Source: Deinococcus gobiensis I-0
Lineage (GTDB): Bacteria > Deinococcota > Deinococci > Deinococcales > Deinococcaceae
Reading direction: 5' to 3'
NCBI RefSeq assembly: GCF_000252445.1
Contig: NC_017790.1
Span: 2,799,087-2,863,086 of the forward strand
DNA length: 64,000 nucleotides
Part shown: piece after piece, positions 27,333-44,259 of the stretch
How positions within the stretch are numbered: position 1 is the first letter of the stretch
Layout: the number at the start of each line of letters is the position of its first letter
Position numbers and translations under genes: made by a program
The notes under the pieces: model-generated
What the model saw: only the letters and a program-made list of their open reading frames with translations
Database searches by the model: none
What the model was told of the DNA's origin: nothing

Positions 27333-27535
27333 AAAACCGGATCAAGGTGCTGCGCGCCGAACATGGCCTCACGCAGGCCGATCTCGCCGAGCGCCTCGAC
27401 GTATCGCGCCAGACGGTCAACGCGCTCGAAACCGGCAAATACGATCCCTCGCTGCCCCTGGCCTTCCGGCTCGCGCGGCTGTTCGGTCTGAAGATCGAGG
27501 ACATCTTTCAGGACGAGGCCGAGGGCGGCACCTAG
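27329..27535 (+). CDS. Xre-family transcriptional regulator, minimal HTH
   Basis: A 68-residue protein that is almost entirely one HTH_3 domain: IKVLRAEHGLTQADLAERLDVSRQTVNALETGKYDPSLPLAFRLARLFGLKIEDIF. The helix-turn-helix is TQADLAERLDVSRQTVNALE. It belongs to the small YozG-like group that usually sits next to a membrane-protein gene. GTG 27329 overlaps the upstream stop. It probably binds the TTGAC repeats upstream of the operon, an inference from position. Confidence 0.85.
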   Translation: MKNRIKVLRAEHGLTQADLAERLDVSRQTVNALETGKYDPSLPLAFRLARLFGLKIEDIFQDEAEGGT

Positions 27536-27555
27536 GCCGGCGCCCGGCCCGGCCT
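27534..27555. terminator. Hairpin between convergent xre and purK
   Basis: AGGCCGG (27534-27540) pairs with CCGGCCT (27549-27555) around 8 nt. It overlaps the xre stop and has no T tract, so it is weak evidence. Confidence 0.3.
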
Positions 27556-27578
27556 CCACACCCCCTGCCCGACGCCGC

Positions 27579-28708
27579 TCAGGGAATCAGCCGTTCGAGC
27601 TCGGCCACGCGCTTCCGCAGGGTGTCCCGGTCGGGGGCGACCACGTTGACGTGCCCCAGCTTGCGCCCGGCGCGGAAGGCCTTGTGGTACAGGTGGACAT
27701 GGGTGCCGGGCAGGGCGTCTATCCGCGCCCAGTCGGGTTCCTGGCCCTGCACGCCGACCACGTTGACCATCGCGCAGGGCAGCAGGGGCCGCCAGTCGGC
27801 GAGCGGCAGGCCCAGCACCGCGCGCACCTGCGCCCCGAACTGGCTCAGGCCGCCGCCGTCCTGCGTGAGGTGCCCGGAGTTGTGCACGCGCGGCGCGACC
27901 TCGTTGGCGAGCAGCGCGCCGCCGGGCAGCAGGAAGAACTCGACGGTCAGCAGGCCCTCCAGCCCCCAGGCCTCGGCGACGGCGCGGGCGGCCTCGCGGG
28001 CACGGGCTTCGGTGCCTTCCGGGGCCTCGGCCGGAAAGACGCTGGTGCGCAGGATGCCGCCCCGGTGCACGTTCTCGATCAAGGGCCCGAAGGCCAGCTC
28101 GCCGCCCGCCGTGCGCGCCACGCTGAGGCTGACCTCACCCCCAAAGGCCACCAGGCCCTCCAGCACGCAGGGCACGCGGCCCAGGTCGGCCCAGGCGGCG
28201 GCCAGCTCGGCCGGGGTGGACACGCGCGCCTGCCCCTTGCCGTCGTAGCCCAGCTCGGAGGTCTTGAGGATGCCCCGGCCGCCGACCCGCTCCAGCGCGC
28301 CTTCCAGGTCGGCGGCGGACTCGATGACCTCGAAGGGCGCGGTCTGGACCCCGGCCGCGCGCAGGGCCTCCTTCTCGCGGGCGCGGTGCTTGCTGCGCGC
28401 CAGCAGCCCGCCGCCGGGGCGCACCGGCACGCGGCCGTCCAGCGCGGCCAGGGCCTCGACCGGCACGTTCTCGAACTCCAGGGTCACGGCGTCGCATTCG
28501 GCCAGGGCGTCCAGCCCGGCGGGGTCGGTGTAGGGGGCCAGCAGGTGCTCGGCGCACAGCCGCGCGGGGGCCTGCGGGTCGGGTTCGAGCACGCGCACCC
28601 GCACGCCCAGCGGCAGCGCCGCGAGCGCGAGCATCTGCGCCAGTTGCCCGCCGCCCAGGATACCCAGGGTCAGGCCCCGGAAGCCCGCCGCCTCCCGGCC
28701 AGGCGCGC

Positions 28709-28712
<4 letters not shown>
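27579..28712 (-). CDS. purK: N5-carboxyaminoimidazole ribonucleotide synthase PurK
   Basis: ATP-grasp enzyme converting AIR, bicarbonate and ATP to N5-CAIR in purine synthesis. The 377-residue product has [17 protein letters not shown] at the N-terminus, the ATP-grasp core [48 protein letters not shown], and the metal-binding [21 protein letters not shown] 28712 overlaps the purE stop (GTGA). PurE acts on its product. Confidence 0.94.
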
Positions 28713-29238
<526 letters not shown>

Positions 29239-29242
<4 letters not shown>

Positions 29243-30504
29243 GGTAGTGGGTCGCGGGAAGGAGGGGGCGGGGCGGCCGACCCTCCCTCCGCCCCGAGGA
29301 TTTCCCGCGCGATCTGCGCCAGTGCCCCCGGCGTGCCCATGCGCTCCCGGCCCTGGGCGCGGGCGAAGGCGAGGCGGCGGCCGTCCTGGGCCAGCGCCCG
29401 CACGGCGGCGGCGACGGCCTGCCCCTCGGGAGCGGTCAGGGTCAGGGCCGCGCCGAGCAGCCGCGCCTGCCGCGCCGCGAAGCCGGGCACATACTGCGGC
29501 CCGGCGGTCGGAAAACCGACGACCGGCACGCCCAGGGCCGCCGCCTGCTCGCTCGCGGTGCCCGCCGTGCCCAGGGCCAGTCCCCCCGTATCGGCCGCCG
29601 CGTGCAGCACCGCCGAGAACGCGCCGCGCAGCAGGCCCACCCGCACGTCTTCGCGCATGGCCCAGGCGAGCGAATCGGACTCGGGGCGCACCGCCCAGCC
29701 GGGCAGGGGGGGCAGCCCGGCCCAGTCGCGCGGCCACGCCACGAGGGCCTGAAACTCGGGCAGGCGGGCGGCGGCGTCCAGCATCACCGGCAGCGAGGTG
29801 CGGGCGTCGCCGCGCTGGCCGGGCAGCAGGGCCAGCACCGGGCGGCCGTCCCGGACCCCTTCCAGCCCGCGCTCGGGTGGCGGCAGGATATCGGGCGCGA
29901 AGCCCCCCCGGTACGCGGCGTTCACGCCCCGGCGGGCGAGGTGCCGGGCCGAGGCCGCGTCGCGGGTGTAGACCCGTTCGGCGCGGCGGCCCAGCGCGGT
30001 CTCCCAGGGCATGAAGGCGTTGGCCCCCAGGGCGTTGAGTTCGCGCAGGTGCCCCCGGACCCCCATATCCTGGGCGTACAGCACCGACACGAGGGGTTGC
30101 AGGTGTACCAGCGGCAGCCGCCTTCTCACGCGACCGCCCGGCACGGCCCCGGCCGCCAGCGCCCCCAGCCCCAGCGCGTAGGTGTCGCCCACCACGACCA
30201 CACGCCCGACCTGCGTGCCCCGCAGCCGGGCGGCGACCGCCTGCCCCACCGAGGTCCCCACCAGCCCGGCCCCCAGGTCGGCGCGCAGGTTCTCCAGGCT
30301 GCCGAAGGGAAAGCCGCCCGAGGGCAGGTTCAGGACCGGCCCGGCGATCTCGGCCACGCCCGCGTAGGCCCGGCCCTCCCCCACCAGCGGCAGGGCCAGC
30401 AGGCTGAGTTCGGGCGACAGGCGGCGCAGTTCGCGGCCCAGCGCCGCGCCGATGAGGTCTTCGGCGTGGCCGTTGGAGATCAGGAGGAGGGCAGGCGCAG
30501 ACAT
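29239..30504 (-). CDS. Lipid-A-disaccharide synthase-related protein
   Basis: A 421-residue GT-B-like protein of the TIGR03492 type (LpxB-related), a group known from Deinococcota and cyanobacteria that lack classical lipid A. The start [21 protein letters not shown] and [14 protein letters not shown] match this group; the C-terminal half has [47 protein letters not shown] and [17 protein letters not shown], the nucleotide-sugar-binding half. Probably a glycosyltransferase for an envelope lipid, but the substrate is not established. ATG 30504 follows TACACA (30513-30518 on this strand) by 8 nt. It is coupled to purE. Confidence 0.75.
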
Positions 30505-30530
30505 TCGCCCTATGTGTATCAGGCGGGCGC

Positions 30531-30536
30531 TAGGCT
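30531..30536 (+). promoter_or_regulatory. Leaderless promoter of tandem Nudix gene
   Basis: TAGGCT ends 6 nt before ATG 30543. Confidence 0.5.
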
Positions 30537-30542
30537 CGCGGC

Positions 30543-31507
<965 letters not shown>

Positions 31508-31535
<28 letters not shown>

Positions 31536-32164
31536 CGCTCCTCGCGGTAGGGCAGGCCCGCCGCCCGCGCCTGCCAGTCCCATTCGGCCACCCGGCCGGG
31601 CTCGTCCATCCACTCGCAGCGCCTCTGCCAGTCGGCGCGGGTTGGGGCGTGGGCCAGCACCGAGGCCCGCCACTCGCCCAGCACCTGCCACCCGGCGGCC
31701 TCCAGCTCGGCCGGCACCTGCGGCACGTCCAGCCGGGGGCCGACGTACAGGAACCGGGCGTCCGGGGCGGCCAGCGCGGGCAGGTGCCGGATGACCGAGG
31801 TCGGCCCCCGCCGCGACACGATCAGGTCAAAGGGGCCGCGCAGGGGGGCAGGCACCTCGCCCCGGCCGTCCCACAGGTGGACCTCGGCGTGGGGGGCATT
31901 CGCCTGGGCCGCCGCCACCCACTCGGGCACGAAATCGTAGGCGACCCAGCGGGCGGCCCGCGCACCGAAACGGGCGGCGTCGGGACCGTGCCCGCAGCCG
32001 GCCTCCAGCACCTGCGCCTGCGGGGTCAGCAGGGCGGCGAGCAGTCCGTCGAAGGTCTCCTCGGGGTCGGGGCCGGACAGCACGCGGCGCCACGGGTGGG
32101 CATAGACGCTCTGCTCGCGGCCGAGGCGGGCGTACCACGCGCGCGAGTGGGGCAGGTCGCTCAT
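31508..32164 (-). CDS. Class I SAM-dependent methyltransferase
   Basis: A 218-residue methyltransferase. SAM motif I is VLEAGCGHGPDAARFG (residues about 55-70), followed by VAYDFVPEWVAAAQAN (motif II acidic residue), FDLIVSRRGPTSVIRHLPAL (motif IV region) and ARFLYVGPRLDV. The target is unknown. ATG 32164 is 7 nt after TAGACT (leaderless); an upstream in-frame ATG would overlap the divergent gene. The tail overlaps the tandem Nudix gene. Confidence 0.8.
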
Positions 32165-32171
32165 GGGCCAG

Positions 32172-32177
32172 AGTCTA
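32172..32177 (-). promoter_or_regulatory. Leaderless promoter of methyltransferase
   Basis: TAGACT on the minus strand, 7 nt before ATG 32164; only 15 nt separate it from the divergent ATG at 32193. Confidence 0.5.
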
Positions 32178-32192
32178 TGCGACGCTGGGGTC

Positions 32193-32840
32193 ATGTCGCG
32201 CCCCCTGACCCTGCACCTCATGAACGCGGGCGGCCTGCTGCCCGGGGCCCTGGCAGGCGACCTCCGTGAGGTGCTGGACGCGGCCCTCGCGCGCCAGGGA
32301 CAGCGCCTGGGCCTGGACGGGGTGGACGTGGCCGTACGGGTGCTGCCCTGGGGCCTGCCCGAGACGGGGGTCCACGGCTACGCCCCGGCCGGGCACTACG
32401 CCGAACTGACCCTCAGCCCGCAGAACCCGAACTTCGCGGCCCTCTGGGGCACCGAGGTGCCGGCGACCCTGGCCCACGAACTGCACCACTGCCGGCGCTG
32501 GCGCGGGCCCGGCTACGGCGAGACGCTGCTGGAGGTCCTCGTCAGCGAGGGGCTGGCCCAGCACCACGAGCGGGAGGAACGGGGCGGTCAGCCGGCCCCC
32601 TACTCGCGCCTCACGGCCGACCTCGCGCCGCTGTGGGCACGGGCCGCTCCCCTGCTCGACCGCCGCGACTACGGGCACGCCGCCTGGTTCTTCGGCTCGG
32701 AGGAGGCCGGACTGCCCCGCTGGGCGGGGTACGCCCTGGGCTACGACCTCGTGCGGCGGTTTCAGGAACGGCGCGCGCAGGACACCGCCGCGCTGGCGGA
32801 CGCCCCGGCCGAGGTGTTCCGGCCTTTCGTGCCGGTGTGA
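32193..32840 (+). CDS. DUF2268-like putative zinc protease
   Basis: A 215-residue protein with HELHHCRRWRGPGYGETLLEVLVSEGLAQHHE: an HExxH zinc site (residues about 97-101) followed about 25 residues later by EGLAQHHE, the layout of DUF2268/peptidase-MA-like gluzincins. VAVRVLPWGLPETGVHGYAPAGHYAELTL and the helical end (GYALGYDLVRRFQER) fit that family. No signal peptide is visible, so it may act in the cytoplasm. ATG 32193 is chosen because the divergent methyltransferase promoter lies upstream. The substrate is unknown. Confidence 0.7.
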   Translation: MSRPLTLHLMNAGGLLPGALAGDLREVLDAALARQGQRLGLDGVDVAVRVLPWGLPETGVHGYAPAGHYAELTLSPQNPNFAALWGTEVPATLAHELHHCRRWRGPGYGETLLEVLVSEGLAQHHEREERGGQPAPYSRLTADLAPLWARAAPLLDRRDYGHAAWFFGSEEAGLPRWAGYALGYDLVRRFQERRAQDTAALADAPAEVFRPFVPV

Positions 32841-32872
32841 AAAGAGGCGCCGCAGGCCTATGCCCCGGCGCC
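32841..32872 (-). terminator. Terminator after pheT
   Basis: GGCGCCG (32846-32852) pairs with CGGCGCC (32866-32872); on the minus strand the stem is followed by TCTTTT. It ends the pheS-pheT operon. Confidence 0.65.
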
Positions 32873-32885
32873 CCCTCTCAGCCAC

Positions 32886-35332
<2,447 letters not shown>

Positions 35333-35336
<4 letters not shown>

Positions 35337-35770
35337 GGGGTCTCCAGCAGGCCGCGCACGGCGGGGCGGATCGTTTCGGGCAGCAGGTTCACGGCGTCCA
35401 GGCGCTCCAGGGGCACCCACTGCGGGTCGTAGCGGTTCTCGTCGCTCTGGCGGACGCCCTCGGGGCCGTCGCCCAGGCGCATCTCGCCCGAGACGGCCGC
35501 CACGCGGAAGTAGTGCTCTCGGCTGCCCAGGGTCTCCAGCACGGCGAGTTCCTCCTCCACCGTCACCACGAGGTTCACCTCTTCGAGCATCTCGCGCACA
35601 CAGGCCTGCGCGGGCGTCTCGCCGGCCTCGATACCGCCGCCGGGCAGCGTGGCGTAGGCGCGCCCTGCCCTGCGCCGCAGCATGAGCAGCACCTCGCCGG
35701 GCCGGGTCAGGACGCCCACGGCGCGTTCGCGGCCAGTCGCAGGTTCGGGCGCGGGTTCGGGCACGCTCAC
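35333..35770 (-). CDS. Nudix hydrolase inside pheS-pheT operon
   Basis: A 145-residue single-domain Nudix protein. The box GGIEAGETPAQACVREMLEE followed by VNL fits GX5EX7REUXEEXGU except that the last Gly is Asn. GTG 35770 overlaps the racemase stop (GTGA) and its own stop overlaps the pheT ATG, so it is coupled on both sides. The N-terminal VSVPEPAPEPATGRERAVGVL leads into the first Nudix strand. Substrate unknown. Confidence 0.82.
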
Positions 35771-36480
35771 GGGGTCACGCCGTCCAGCAGCCAGTTCACG
35801 GCGGCCTGGGCGTGCAGGGCGGTCGTGTCGAAGGTGGGCACGGTGGTGTCTTCCGGCCCGACGAGCAGCGGAATCTCGGTGCAGCCCAGGATGATGCCCT
35901 GCGCGCCCTGCGCCACCAGACCGGCCATCACGGCGCGGTAGCCCTCGCGGGCCTCGGGGCGGATGTCGTTGCGGCACAGCTCGTCGAAGATGACGCGGTG
36001 GACCTCGGCGCGCTCGGCGGCCTCGGGGACGATGGTCTCGATCCCGAAGCGCTCGCGCAGGCGGTCCTTGTAGAAGGACTGTTCCATCGTGAAGGCGGTG
36101 GCGATGAGCCCCACCCGCTCCACGCCCGCCGCCTTCAGGGCCGCGCCCGTGCTGTCCACGATGTGCAGCAGCGGAATGTCGAGCATGTCCGCGATCTGCG
36201 GCGCGACGAGGTGCATGGTGTTCGTGGCGATGAGCATGGCCCCCGCCCCGGCGTCCTGCAATCGCCGCGCGGCCCCGCCCAGCAGCTCGGCGGCCTCATC
36301 CCAGGCCCCGGCTTTTTGCAGCGCGACCACCTGCGCGAAGTCGAAGGAGTGCAGCAGCAGCGGCGCCGAGTGCAGGCCGCCCTCGCGGTCTGCGTAGGCC
36401 GTGTTGATCTGACGGTAGTACTCAGCCGTGCTCGTCCAGCTCATGCCGCCGAGAATGCCGAGGGTGCGGGTCGTCTTCAT
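35767..36480 (-). CDS. Aspartate/glutamate racemase family protein (YgeA-like)
   Basis: A 237-residue PLP-independent racemase. LGILGGMSWTSTAEYYRQIN opens the family; the first catalytic position reads ATNTMH, with Thr in place of Cys, and the second is GCTEIPLL with Cys. The Thr/Cys pair is that of YgeA-type Asp/Glu racemases. ATG 36480 overlaps the acetyltransferase stop (ATGA). A role in D-amino-acid supply or removal is possible; the operon context with PheRS gives no clear hint. Confidence 0.82.
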   Translation of the reverse strand: MKTTRTLGILGGMSWTSTAEYYRQINTAYADREGGLHSAPLLLHSFDFAQVVALQKAGAWDEAAELLGGAARRLQDAGAGAMLIATNTMHLVAPQIADMLDIPLLHIVDSTGAALKAAGVERVGLIATAFTMEQSFYKDRLRERFGIETIVPEAAERAEVHRVIFDELCRNDIRPEAREGYRAVMAGLVAQGAQGIILGCTEIPLLVGPEDTTVPTFDTTALHAQAAVNWLLDGVTP

Positions 36481-37016
36481 GTGTTCCCCTGTGATAGTGG
36501 ACGGGCCATGCGGACCGTCCGAATCGGTTCGTCTATGTTCTGGCTGTGGCGTTCACGCGTCTCGCGGACCGTGAAGCCCATCGCCCCGTAGAAAGGCAGG
36601 CCCTTGTGGTTGTCCTGGGTCACGCTGACCCACTGCTCGTGTGCGCCGTGCGCCCGGGCCTGGGCCGTCATGGCGTCCAGCAGCGCGCGGCCCGCACCCA
36701 GGCGGCGTTTTTCGGGGTCGAGGTACAGCACGAACACCTCCCAGGTGCCCGGCCCGGTGGGGCCGCCGCCCCCCGCCCCCATGACCTCGCCCTCCAGCTC
36801 CGACACGAGCCAGCCGTCCCACTGCCACCCCTGCCCGCTGTCGCTCGGGCCGATCTCGGAGGCGACGCGATCGGGCGTGTAGAACCGGGCGATCACGTCC
36901 TCGCAGTACTCGGCCGAGTGGATGTCGGCGTAGGTGTCGCGCCAGCCGGCCGAGCAGACCCGGACGATGGCGGGAACGTCGTCGGGCGTGGCGAGGCGCA
37001 CGTGGACCCCGCTCAC
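36477..37016 (-). CDS. GNAT-family N-acetyltransferase
   Basis: A 179-residue GNAT protein. VHVRLATPDDVPAIVRVCSAGWRDTYADIH opens the fold, and the acetyl-CoA loop is YLDPEKRRLGAGRALLDAM (R/Q-x-x-G-x-G/A), followed by WVSVTQDNHKGLPFYGAMGF, the motif B region. The acceptor is unknown. GTG 37016 overlaps the stop of the pheS-tail remnant (GTGA); it is preceded by the purine-rich CCGAGGAGAG of that remnant, which can serve as Shine-Dalgarno. Confidence 0.8.
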   Translation of the reverse strand: MSGVHVRLATPDDVPAIVRVCSAGWRDTYADIHSAEYCEDVIARFYTPDRVASEIGPSDSGQGWQWDGWLVSELEGEVMGAGGGGPTGPGTWEVFVLYLDPEKRRLGAGRALLDAMTAQARAHGAHEQWVSVTQDNHKGLPFYGAMGFTVRETRERHSQNIDEPIRTVRMARPLSQGNT

Positions 37017-37110
37017 GCCAGCTCTCCTCGGAACTGCCGGAGCATCCGCGAGCTGTCGGCGCAGAAGGGCCGGAGGTTGGGACTGCCGAGGATTTGTTGG
37101 GGGAGATGGG

Positions 37111-37114
<4 letters not shown>
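37013..37114 (-). pseudogene. Second, diverged copy of the pheS 3' end (33-codon ORF)
   Basis: ATG 37114 overlaps the stop of the upstream gene (ATGA) and reads MTHLPQQIL, then 24 codons that align without a gap to the last 24 codons of pheS. By hand count 57 of 75 bases are identical, including the stop. The protein ends QFRGELA against QFRGELG in PheS. Both copies end in GTGAG, where the GTG starts the next gene. It looks like a partial duplication of the pheS end, either left by recombination or kept because its purine-rich tail supplies the ribosome site for the next gene. Confidence 0.75.
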
Positions 37115-38600
<1,486 letters not shown>

Positions 38601-38632
38601 TCAGCGCGGCCCCGCTCCGGGGAAACGGCGAA

Positions 38633-38638
38633 AGTGTA
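38633..38638 (-). promoter_or_regulatory. pheS operon promoter
   Basis: TACACT on the minus strand, with TTCGGC as a weak -35 at a 17-nt spacing. The leader to ATG 38438 is near 190 nt, unlike the leaderless genes around it. Confidence 0.5.
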
Positions 38639-38723
38639 CCGGCGCGGGGCGTCATGCCGAACAGCGTAGCAGACCGCCCGGCCCCCGGTCCCCGGCGCGC
38701 GTTCCGGGTGCCTGGACGCCCGG

Positions 38724-39147
38724 TCAGGGCCGCTCCCGGGGGGGCAGGGCGGCCGCCCCGAACCAGAACGACTCGAAGGACTTGATGACTTCGATGAATT
38801 CGCTGATGGTCACGGGCTTGGGAATGTAGGCGTTGGCGTGCAGGTTGTAGCTGCGCCAGATGTCGCTCTCGGCGCGCGAGGTGGTCAGGACGATCACCGG
38901 GATGCGCCGCAGGGTCTCGTCCTCCTTGAGGATGTCCAGCGCCTCCAGGCCGCTCATGCGCGGCATGTTCAGGTCCATCAGGACCACGTCGGGCACCGGG
39001 GCCTGCGCGTGGGCACCCTCGCGGCGCAAGAAGGCCAGCGCCTCGATGCCGTCGCGCGCCACGTGCAGGCGATGAGGGAAATCGGCCTCGTCGAACGCTT
39101 CTTCGGTCAGCAGGATGTCGGCCGGGTTGTCCTCGACCAGCAGGATT

Positions 39148-39161
<14 letters not shown>
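38724..39161 (-). CDS. Single-domain response regulator (Rcp1-like)
   Basis: A 145-residue receiver-only regulator of the type paired with phytochrome-like kinases. ILLVEDNPADILLTEEAF gives the acidic pocket, VVLMDLNMPRMSGLEAL the phospho-acceptor Asp, VIVLTTSRAESDIWRSYNLHANAYIPKPVTISEF the Thr/Lys switch. The longer beta4-alpha4 segment is characteristic of Rcp1-like receivers. ATG 39161 overlaps the kinase 3' end by 14 nt and has a GGAG upstream, so the pair is one operon. It probably relays phosphate onward or controls partner proteins, since there is no output domain. Confidence 0.85.
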
Positions 39162-40755
<1,594 letters not shown>

Positions 40756-40765
40756 GGCGGCTCCG

Positions 40766-40771
40766 ATTGTA
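40766..40771 (-). promoter_or_regulatory. Promoter of CHASE3 kinase gene
   Basis: TACAAT on the minus strand ends 10 nt before ATG 40755, leaving a leader of a few bases at most. Confidence 0.5.
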
Positions 40772-40830
40772 GGCCACAGCGGCAAATTGGCCGGCCGGTC
40801 ATGAGGCGCGGGCATGCGACCATAGACCAT

Positions 40831-42312
<1,482 letters not shown>

Positions 42313-42339
42313 AGTCGCCCGGACGTCTGACCTGCAAAG

Positions 42340-42371
42340 ACACCCCCACCTCGGCTCCGGGGCGGGGGTGT
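42340..42371 (+). terminator. Hairpin between antiporter and glyA
   Basis: ACACCCCC (42340-42347) pairs with GGGGGTGT (42364-42371). Its last base abuts the TACCGT -10 of glyA, so terminator and promoter are fused. The T tract is short. Confidence 0.5.
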
Positions 42372-42377
42372 TACCGT
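42372..42377 (+). promoter_or_regulatory. Leaderless promoter of glyA
   Basis: TACCGT ends 6 nt before ATG 42384. Confidence 0.55.
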
Positions 42378-42383
42378 GAGGGC

Positions 42384-43610
42384 ATGACGACCGCCGAGAA
42401 CCCCGCCCGTGTCCGGGACACGGCCATTTTCGACCTGATCGCGCAGGAGGGAGAGCGCCAGCGCGTCGGGCTGGAACTGATCGCCTCGGAGAACTTCACC
42501 TCGGCGGCGGTGCGCGAGGCCCAGGGCAGCGTGCTGACCAACAAGTACGCCGAGGGCTACCCCGGCAAGCGCTGGTACGGCGGCTGTGAGGTTGTCGATC
42601 AGGTCGAGCAGCTCGCCATCGACCGCGTGAAGGAACTGTTCGGGGCCGCGTGGGCCAACGTGCAGCCGCACTCGGGCAGCAGCGCCAACCTCGCCGTGTA
42701 CAACGCCCTGATCGAGCCGGGTTCGACCGTGCTGGGCATGGACCTGTCGCACGGCGGGCACCTCACGCACGGCAACCCCGTGAACTTCTCGGGCCTGCGC
42801 TACCAGATCGTGGGCTACAAGGTCAGCCCCGACACCGAGCGCCTGGACATGGACGAGGTGCGCCGCCTCGCCCACGAGCACCAGCCCAAGATGATCATCG
42901 CGGGGGCCAGCGCCTACAGCCGCCACATCGACTTCGCGGCCTTCCGCGAGATCGCCGACGAGGTGGGGGCCATCCTGTTCGCGGACATCGCGCACATCGC
43001 GGGTCTGGTCGCGGCGGGCGAGCATCCCAACGCGCTGCCCCACGCCCACGTGGTCGCCAGCACCACCCACAAGACCCTGCGTGGCCCGCGCGGCGGCATC
43101 ATCCTGAGCAACGACACCGAGCTGGGCGCGAAGATCGACCGCGCCGTGTTCCCCGGCTACCAGGGCGGGCCGCTCGAACACGTCATCGCCGGCAAGGCGG
43201 TGGCCTTCGGCGAGGCGCTGCAACCCGAGTTCAAGGCCTACGCCAAGCAGGTCATCAAGAACGCGCAGGCGCTCGCGGCGGCCTTCGAGGCGCGCGGCTA
43301 CCGTGTGGTGTCGGGCGGCACCGACAACCACCTGCTCGTCCTCGACCTGCGCGCCCAGGGCCTGAACGGTACCAAGGCGACCCGGCGCCTGGACGGCAAC
43401 TCCATCACCATCTCCAAGTCCACGCTGCCCTACGACACCGAGAAGATCATGCACGGCGGCGGCATCCGCCTGGGCACGCCCGCCGTCACCACGCGTGGCA
43501 TGGTCGAGGCCGACATGGACACCATCGCCGGCCTGATCGACCGCGCCCTGAAGGAAGAAGACGTGAAGGCCGAGGTACACGCCTTCGCCGGGGGCTTCCG
43601 GCTGCCCTGA
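42384..43610 (+). CDS. glyA: Serine hydroxymethyltransferase
   Basis: PLP enzyme interconverting serine and glycine with transfer of a one-carbon unit to tetrahydrofolate. The 408-residue product has [51 protein letters not shown], the PLP-lysine segment [16 protein letters not shown], and the C-terminal [13 protein letters not shown] and [15 protein letters not shown]. The start at ATG 42384 is leaderless. A strong hairpin follows the stop. Confidence 0.96.
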   Translation: MTTAENPARVRDTAIFDLIAQEGERQRVGLELIASENFTSAAVREAQGSVLTNKYAEGYPGKRWYGGCEVVDQVEQLAIDRVKELFGAAWANVQPHSGSSANLAVYNALIEPGSTVLGMDLSHGGHLTHGNPVNFSGLRYQIVGYKVSPDTERLDMDEVRRLAHEHQPKMIIAGASAYSRHIDFAAFREIADEVGAILFADIAHIAGLVAAGEHPNALPHAHVVASTTHKTLRGPRGGIILSNDTELGAKIDRAVFPGYQGGPLEHVIAGKAVAFGEALQPEFKAYAKQVIKNAQALAAAFEARGYRVVSGGTDNHLLVLDLRAQGLNGTKATRRLDGNSITISKSTLPYDTEKIMHGGGIRLGTPAVTTRGMVEADMDTIAGLIDRALKEEDVKAEVHAFAGGFRLP

Positions 43611-43625
43611 GCCTGCGGGCGGGCG

Positions 43626-43665
43626 GCGGCAGGCTGGGGTCCTATACCCCAGCCTGCCGCTTTCA
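43626..43665 (+). terminator. Strong hairpin terminator after glyA
   Basis: GCGGCAGGCTGGGG (43626-43639) pairs perfectly over 14 bp with CCCCAGCCTGCCGC (43647-43660), loop of 7 nt, then TTTC. It also lies next to the convergent gene's stop. Confidence 0.75.
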
Positions 43666-43977
43666 CATCACGACGTCCAGGCCGCTCAGACACTCCTCGG
43701 CGATCGCGCGGGCCAGCGGGTCGCGGGTGCTGCGGGCGTAGCTCACGCCGACATGCAGGTGCTCCTGGCCCGTCGCGTCGCCCACCAGCGAGAGGGTCTG
43801 GTAGAAGGCCAGATGGACGTGCGCGAGCAGGATGTCGCGGGTGCGCTCAGGGGGCAGGTCACGCAGCCGCCGCAGGGCGTCGCCGTAGGCCAGCGTGGCG
43901 CGGCGCTGGTCGCCCTCGACCGCCCACTCGCGGCCGAGTTGCAGGTCACGGGCGGCGCTGAGATAGGCCGGTCTCAT
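43663..43977 (-). CDS. Hypothetical helical protein
   Basis: A 104-residue, mostly helical soluble protein (SAARDLQLGREWAVEGDQRR, LAYGDALRRLRDLPPERTRD, LAHVHLAFYQTLSLVGD, RSTRDPLARAIAEECLSGL). The helix pairs recall a tetratricopeptide-like hairpin, but I do not recognise a family. ATG 43977 is 7 nt after TAGAAT (leaderless), which supports expression. It is convergent with glyA and divergent from the small membrane protein at 44012. Confidence 0.6.
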   Translation of the reverse strand: MRPAYLSAARDLQLGREWAVEGDQRRATLAYGDALRRLRDLPPERTRDILLAHVHLAFYQTLSLVGDATGQEHLHVGVSYARSTRDPLARAIAEECLSGLDVVM

Positions 43978-43984
43978 ACGCCCG

Positions 43985-43990
43985 ATTCTA
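43985..43990 (-). promoter_or_regulatory. Leaderless promoter
   Basis: TAGAAT on the minus strand, 7 nt before ATG 43977; the divergent TACTGT box for ATG 44012 starts 8 nt further on. Confidence 0.5.
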
Positions 43991-43998
43991 GCCCGCTC

Positions 43999-44004
43999 TA
44001 CTGT
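43999..44004 (+). promoter_or_regulatory. Leaderless promoter
   Basis: TACTGT ends 7 nt before ATG 44012. Confidence 0.5.
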
Positions 44005-44011
44005 CCGGGGC

Positions 44012-44245
44012 ATGGACGGCTGGCTGGCAGTGGCCTGCCTGTGGCTCGCGGGCGCAGGCTGGGGCGCGCAGGTCTCGGGGCGCGGCGTGACGGCCGCTGG
44101 CCTGGCCCTGACCACGCTGCTGGGTGGGGCCGGTCTCGCGCTGGCCATCCGCGCCTTCCTGGCCGGCCACGACCTGCCGCTCGTGCTGGGCAGCGTGGGC
44201 GCGTTGGGGGCGGCGGCGCTGCTGGTGTTCACCCGCCGGGAGTGA
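44012..44245 (+). CDS. Small membrane protein, unrecognised
   Basis: A 77-residue protein that is nearly all hydrophobic, with three predicted helices (LAVACLWLAGAGWGAQV, AAGLALTTLLGGAGLALAIRAFL, LVLGSVGALGAAALLVF). Leaderless ATG 44012. Unknown function. It is convergent with the response regulator at 44260. Confidence 0.55.
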   Translation: MDGWLAVACLWLAGAGWGAQVSGRGVTAAGLALTTLLGGAGLALAIRAFLAGHDLPLVLGSVGALGAAALLVFTRRE

Positions 44246-44259
44246 TGCCCGCCAACCCC

